Made by a program: the position numbers and the translations under genes | Notes under the pieces: generated by a model | The model's database searches: none | Told to the model about the DNA's origin: nothing | Seen by the model: only the letters and a program-made list of their open reading frames with translations | Source of the DNA: Flagellimonas marinaquae | GTDB taxonomy: Bacteria > Bacteroidota > Bacteroidia > Flavobacteriales > Flavobacteriaceae | Assembly (NCBI RefSeq): GCF_003992675.1 | Contig: NZ_RZMZ01000007.1 | Location: 124,001-188,000, forward strand | Direction: 5' to 3' | Length of the DNA stretch: 64,000 bases | Shown: positions 61,988 to 64,000 of the stretch, in pieces | Layout of the letters: the number at the start of each line of letters is the position of its first letter | Position numbering within the stretch: the stretch's first letter is position 1

Positions 61988-64000
61988 TTATTCCGTACGC
62001 AGTCCTTTCGTGGGCTTCAATAGTGCAGCCCCTATGGATTGATAGCTAATGGTTACAATCGCTACGCCTAGCGCTATGAGTGCAGCCAAGGAAAATATTT
62101 CCCAGCCTATGTTGATGTGGTATGCAAAGCCTTCCAACCACCGGTTCATCAAATACCATCCTATCGGAATTGCAATCCCAATGGAAATGACAACCAGCTT
62201 TAAAAAGTCGAGGGTCAGCAATTGGTATATGTTCTTGAACGGTGCTCCCAAAACCCGGCGTATGCTGATTTCCTTTCTACGCTGCTCTACCATAAAGGCC
62301 GAGAGGGCAAAAAGGCCCAAACAGGCCACAAGAATGGCGAACAAGGCAAAACTGTTGAAGATGCTGCCCATGCGTTGCACATCGGCATGCATTTGGGTGA
62401 ACTCTTCCTCTAAAAAAGTATAATTCAATGCTTGGTTGGGAATAGTTCGGTTCCAAACCTGCTCCACCGAAGCAAGTGCTTCTGCAGGATTTCCTTTTTC
62501 CAACTTTACGGAAACGGCCCCTACATCTTTACCAATGACCAGCGACAATGAAGAAATGTCCTCCTTTAAGGACTTAAAGTGAAAATCCTCGATTACCCCA
62601 ATAATGGTAAATATTTGGCTGTTGTTGTCCAATTTCTTGCCGATGGGATCTTTCAATCCCAGTTCGGAGGCCATTTTGCTGTTGATTACAATGGAATTGA
62701 TGGAATCATATGCAAACTCTTTGGAAAAACCTCTTCCTGCTTTAAGTTGAATGCCTAAGGTGTTGATATAATCGTAATCGACCCTCCATTTTTGCGCAGG
62801 GACACCTCTTCCACCATCATCTTGACCGTCAACCATAAAAGTGTTACCATTTCTACTTCCCCCATCAATGGGCAAATAATTGGTGGCGGTTACGCTCTTT
62901 ACTTGTGATAGTTCGGCCAATTGCTCCTTAAAGGCTTCCATTTTGTTCCCGAGGATGTTGGTTCCTTCCAACACGACCACACGCTCCTTATCATAGCCTA
63001 GCTCTTTGCTAACAATAAAATCCATCTGGCGATAAATGATCAAAGTGCCGATAATCAAAATGACAGAAGTGGTAAATTGAAATATGACCAATCCACTTCG
63101 CAACCTTCCGCTTTTACTTCCTACGCTCAAGGTTCCCTTTAACACATTTACAGGCCTAAAGGCCGACAGATAAAACGCTGGGTAGAGTCCTGCCAAAATC
63201 CCGACCAAAACCCCGGCAGCAAACAGAATGGGAAGAAACCACCATGCTGACAAGGGCAACTCCATGTTTTTAGCGGCGATTTGGTTAAAGGTTGGGAGCA
63301 GTGCCCAGGCCAAAACAACGCCCAATACAAACGAAATGATACTGAAAATAACCGATTCCGTGAGAAACTGCCCCACCAAATTGTTCCGAAAGGCCCCGAT
63401 GGTTTTACGCAATCCAACCTCCTTGGCCCGATTCGCTGATTTTGCCGTGGATAGGTTGATAAAGTTGATGACGGCCAACAACAGCACAAAAATGGCAATG
63501 GCCGCAAAAAGCCAAACAAACTTAATGTCACCATGCTTTAGACCATCCTGCATTTTCAGGTCGGATTTCAAATAAATATCGGTAACCGGTTGAAGCTTGT
63601 ATTCCGCCGTTCTTAGCACATCGATAAAGTCGGCCGAACGTCCCCTTTTTATTTGGGCTGGAATGATATATTTTTCAACGATCAAGGACATTTTCTGCTC
63701 CAACGCCGGGATATCCGTATTCGGATTTACCAGCACATAAGTAAAGTAATTCTGGTTGGTCCAATTTTGATTGGTGTCCTCAATGGGCAACAAAAAGTCA
63801 AAGTCCAAGTGCGAATTCTCTGGTACATCTTCCATAATTCCCGTAACCGTGTATGGCTTGGAAGTGTCATTGTCCAAAAAGATGGTCTGCTGCAACGCAT
63901 CTCCGTTTGGAAAGTATTTATCCGCCTTTGAGCGCGACATTACGATACTGCTGGGTCGTGACAGTGCGGTTTGAGGATTGCCCTCTTGCAACTGGATTTC
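61988..64000 (-). CDS. MacB/FtsX-type ABC permease, copy 1, 5'-truncated by window edge
   Basis: At least 670 residues; the frame is open to the right edge, so the N-terminal helix and the first part of the periplasmic domain lie outside the window. Cores NRAKEVGLRKTIGAFRNNLVGQFLTESV and QRRKEISIRRVLGAPFKNIYQLLTLDFLKLVVISIG are seen. First known gene of the array in reading order; a regulator or further copies may lie beyond the edge. Confidence 0.9.
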   Translation of the reverse strand, partial: EIQLQEGNPQTALSRPSSIVMSRSKADKYFPNGDALQQTIFLDNDTSKPYTVTGIMEDVPENSHLDFDFLLPIEDTNQNWTNQNYFTYVLVNPNTDIPALEQKMSLIVEKYIIPAQIKRGRSADFIDVLRTAEYKLQPVTDIYLKSDLKMQDGLKHGDIKFVWLFAAIAIFVLLLAVINFINLSTAKSANRAKEVGLRKTIGAFRNNLVGQFLTESVIFSIISFVLGVVLAWALLPTFNQIAAKNMELPLSAWWFLPILFAAGVLVGILAGLYPAFYLSAFRPVNVLKGTLSVGSKSGRLRSGLVIFQFTTSVILIIGTLIIYRQMDFIVSKELGYDKERVVVLEGTNILGNKMEAFKEQLAELSQVKSVTATNYLPIDGGSRNGNTFMVDGQDDGGRGVPAQKWRVDYDYINTLGIQLKAGRGFSKEFAYDSINSIVINSKMASELGLKDPIGKKLDNNSQIFTIIGVIEDFHFKSLKEDISSLSLVIGKDVGAVSVKLEKGNPAEALASVEQVWNRTIPNQALNYTFLEEEFTQMHADVQRMGSIFNSFALFAILVACLGLFALSAFMVEQRRKEISIRRVLGAPFKNIYQLLTLDFLKLVVISIGIAIPIGWYLMNRWLEGFAYHINIGWEIFSLAALIALGVAIVTISYQSIGAALLKPTKGLRTE

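Overview
The window looks like a chromosome segment of a member of the Bacteroidota, most likely the Flavobacteriaceae; a Muricauda/Allomuricauda-like genus is possible but I cannot fix it by eye. Reasons: many promoters match the Bacteroidota pattern TTTG/TTG - about 19 to 23 nt - TAnnTTTG; the OmpA protein carries thrombospondin type-3 repeats; the set of conserved genes (long PurF paralogue, RNase H with a viroplasmin-like domain, tdk-alr-mscL-asd, DUF177-rpmF-fabH-accB-accC) is typical of the group; and several families of palindromic intergenic repeats are present. Most of the window is ordinary core genome.

Layout. 1-4 kb: purine synthesis (end of purN, long PurF paralogue), RNase HI and a PfkB kinase. 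4.1-4.6 kb: three tandem small-RNA units with the same 5' part, each with its own promoter and terminator. 4.7-14 kb: Mn-type superoxide dismutase, an AddA-like helicase-nuclease, kbl, a highly expressed OmpA, and an AddB-like nuclease partner. 14-18 kb: SDR, RluA-type pseudouridine synthase with no usual start codon, CPBP protease, lipoprotein, then tRNA-Ala(GGC) followed by a GIY-YIG endonuclease gene whose 3' end runs into a degenerate tRNA-Ala copy. 18-24 kb: stress protein, GNAT, MATE exporter, a 105-bp array of 7-bp repeats, enoyl-CoA hydratase, RelE-type toxin-antitoxin pair, LpxH. 23-30 kb: MFS exporter, RecJ, four-helix protein, OsmC, AhpD-like protein, DinB-like protein, Crp/Fnr regulator, RsmI. 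30-34.4 kb: conserved hypothetical, tdk, alr, mscL, asd.

34.4-37.9 kb is the clearest accessory locus: a lipoprotein zinc metalloprotease followed by three tightly packed paralogous small lipoproteins, with three 21-bp direct repeats upstream. 38-47 kb: prolyl oligopeptidase lipoprotein, MITE-like repeat, ABC ATPase, ArfB-like rescue factor, large M14 carboxypeptidase, TSUP transporter, sodium symporter. 47-53.9 kb: ribE, pdxA and the fatty-acid start cluster (DUF177, rpmF, fabH, accB, accC), then a DAO oxidoreductase. 54-64 kb: an ABC exporter locus with four consecutive large MacB/FtsX-type permeases read toward one ATPase; the first permease runs off the right edge.

Most promising leads: the three-copy sRNA locus at 4.1-4.6 kb, the tRNA-Ala / GIY-YIG / tRNA-like unit at 17.6-18.0 kb, and the metalloprotease plus triple lipoprotein operon at 34.5-37.6 kb. 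All functions are inferred from sequence patterns alone; no database search was possible.
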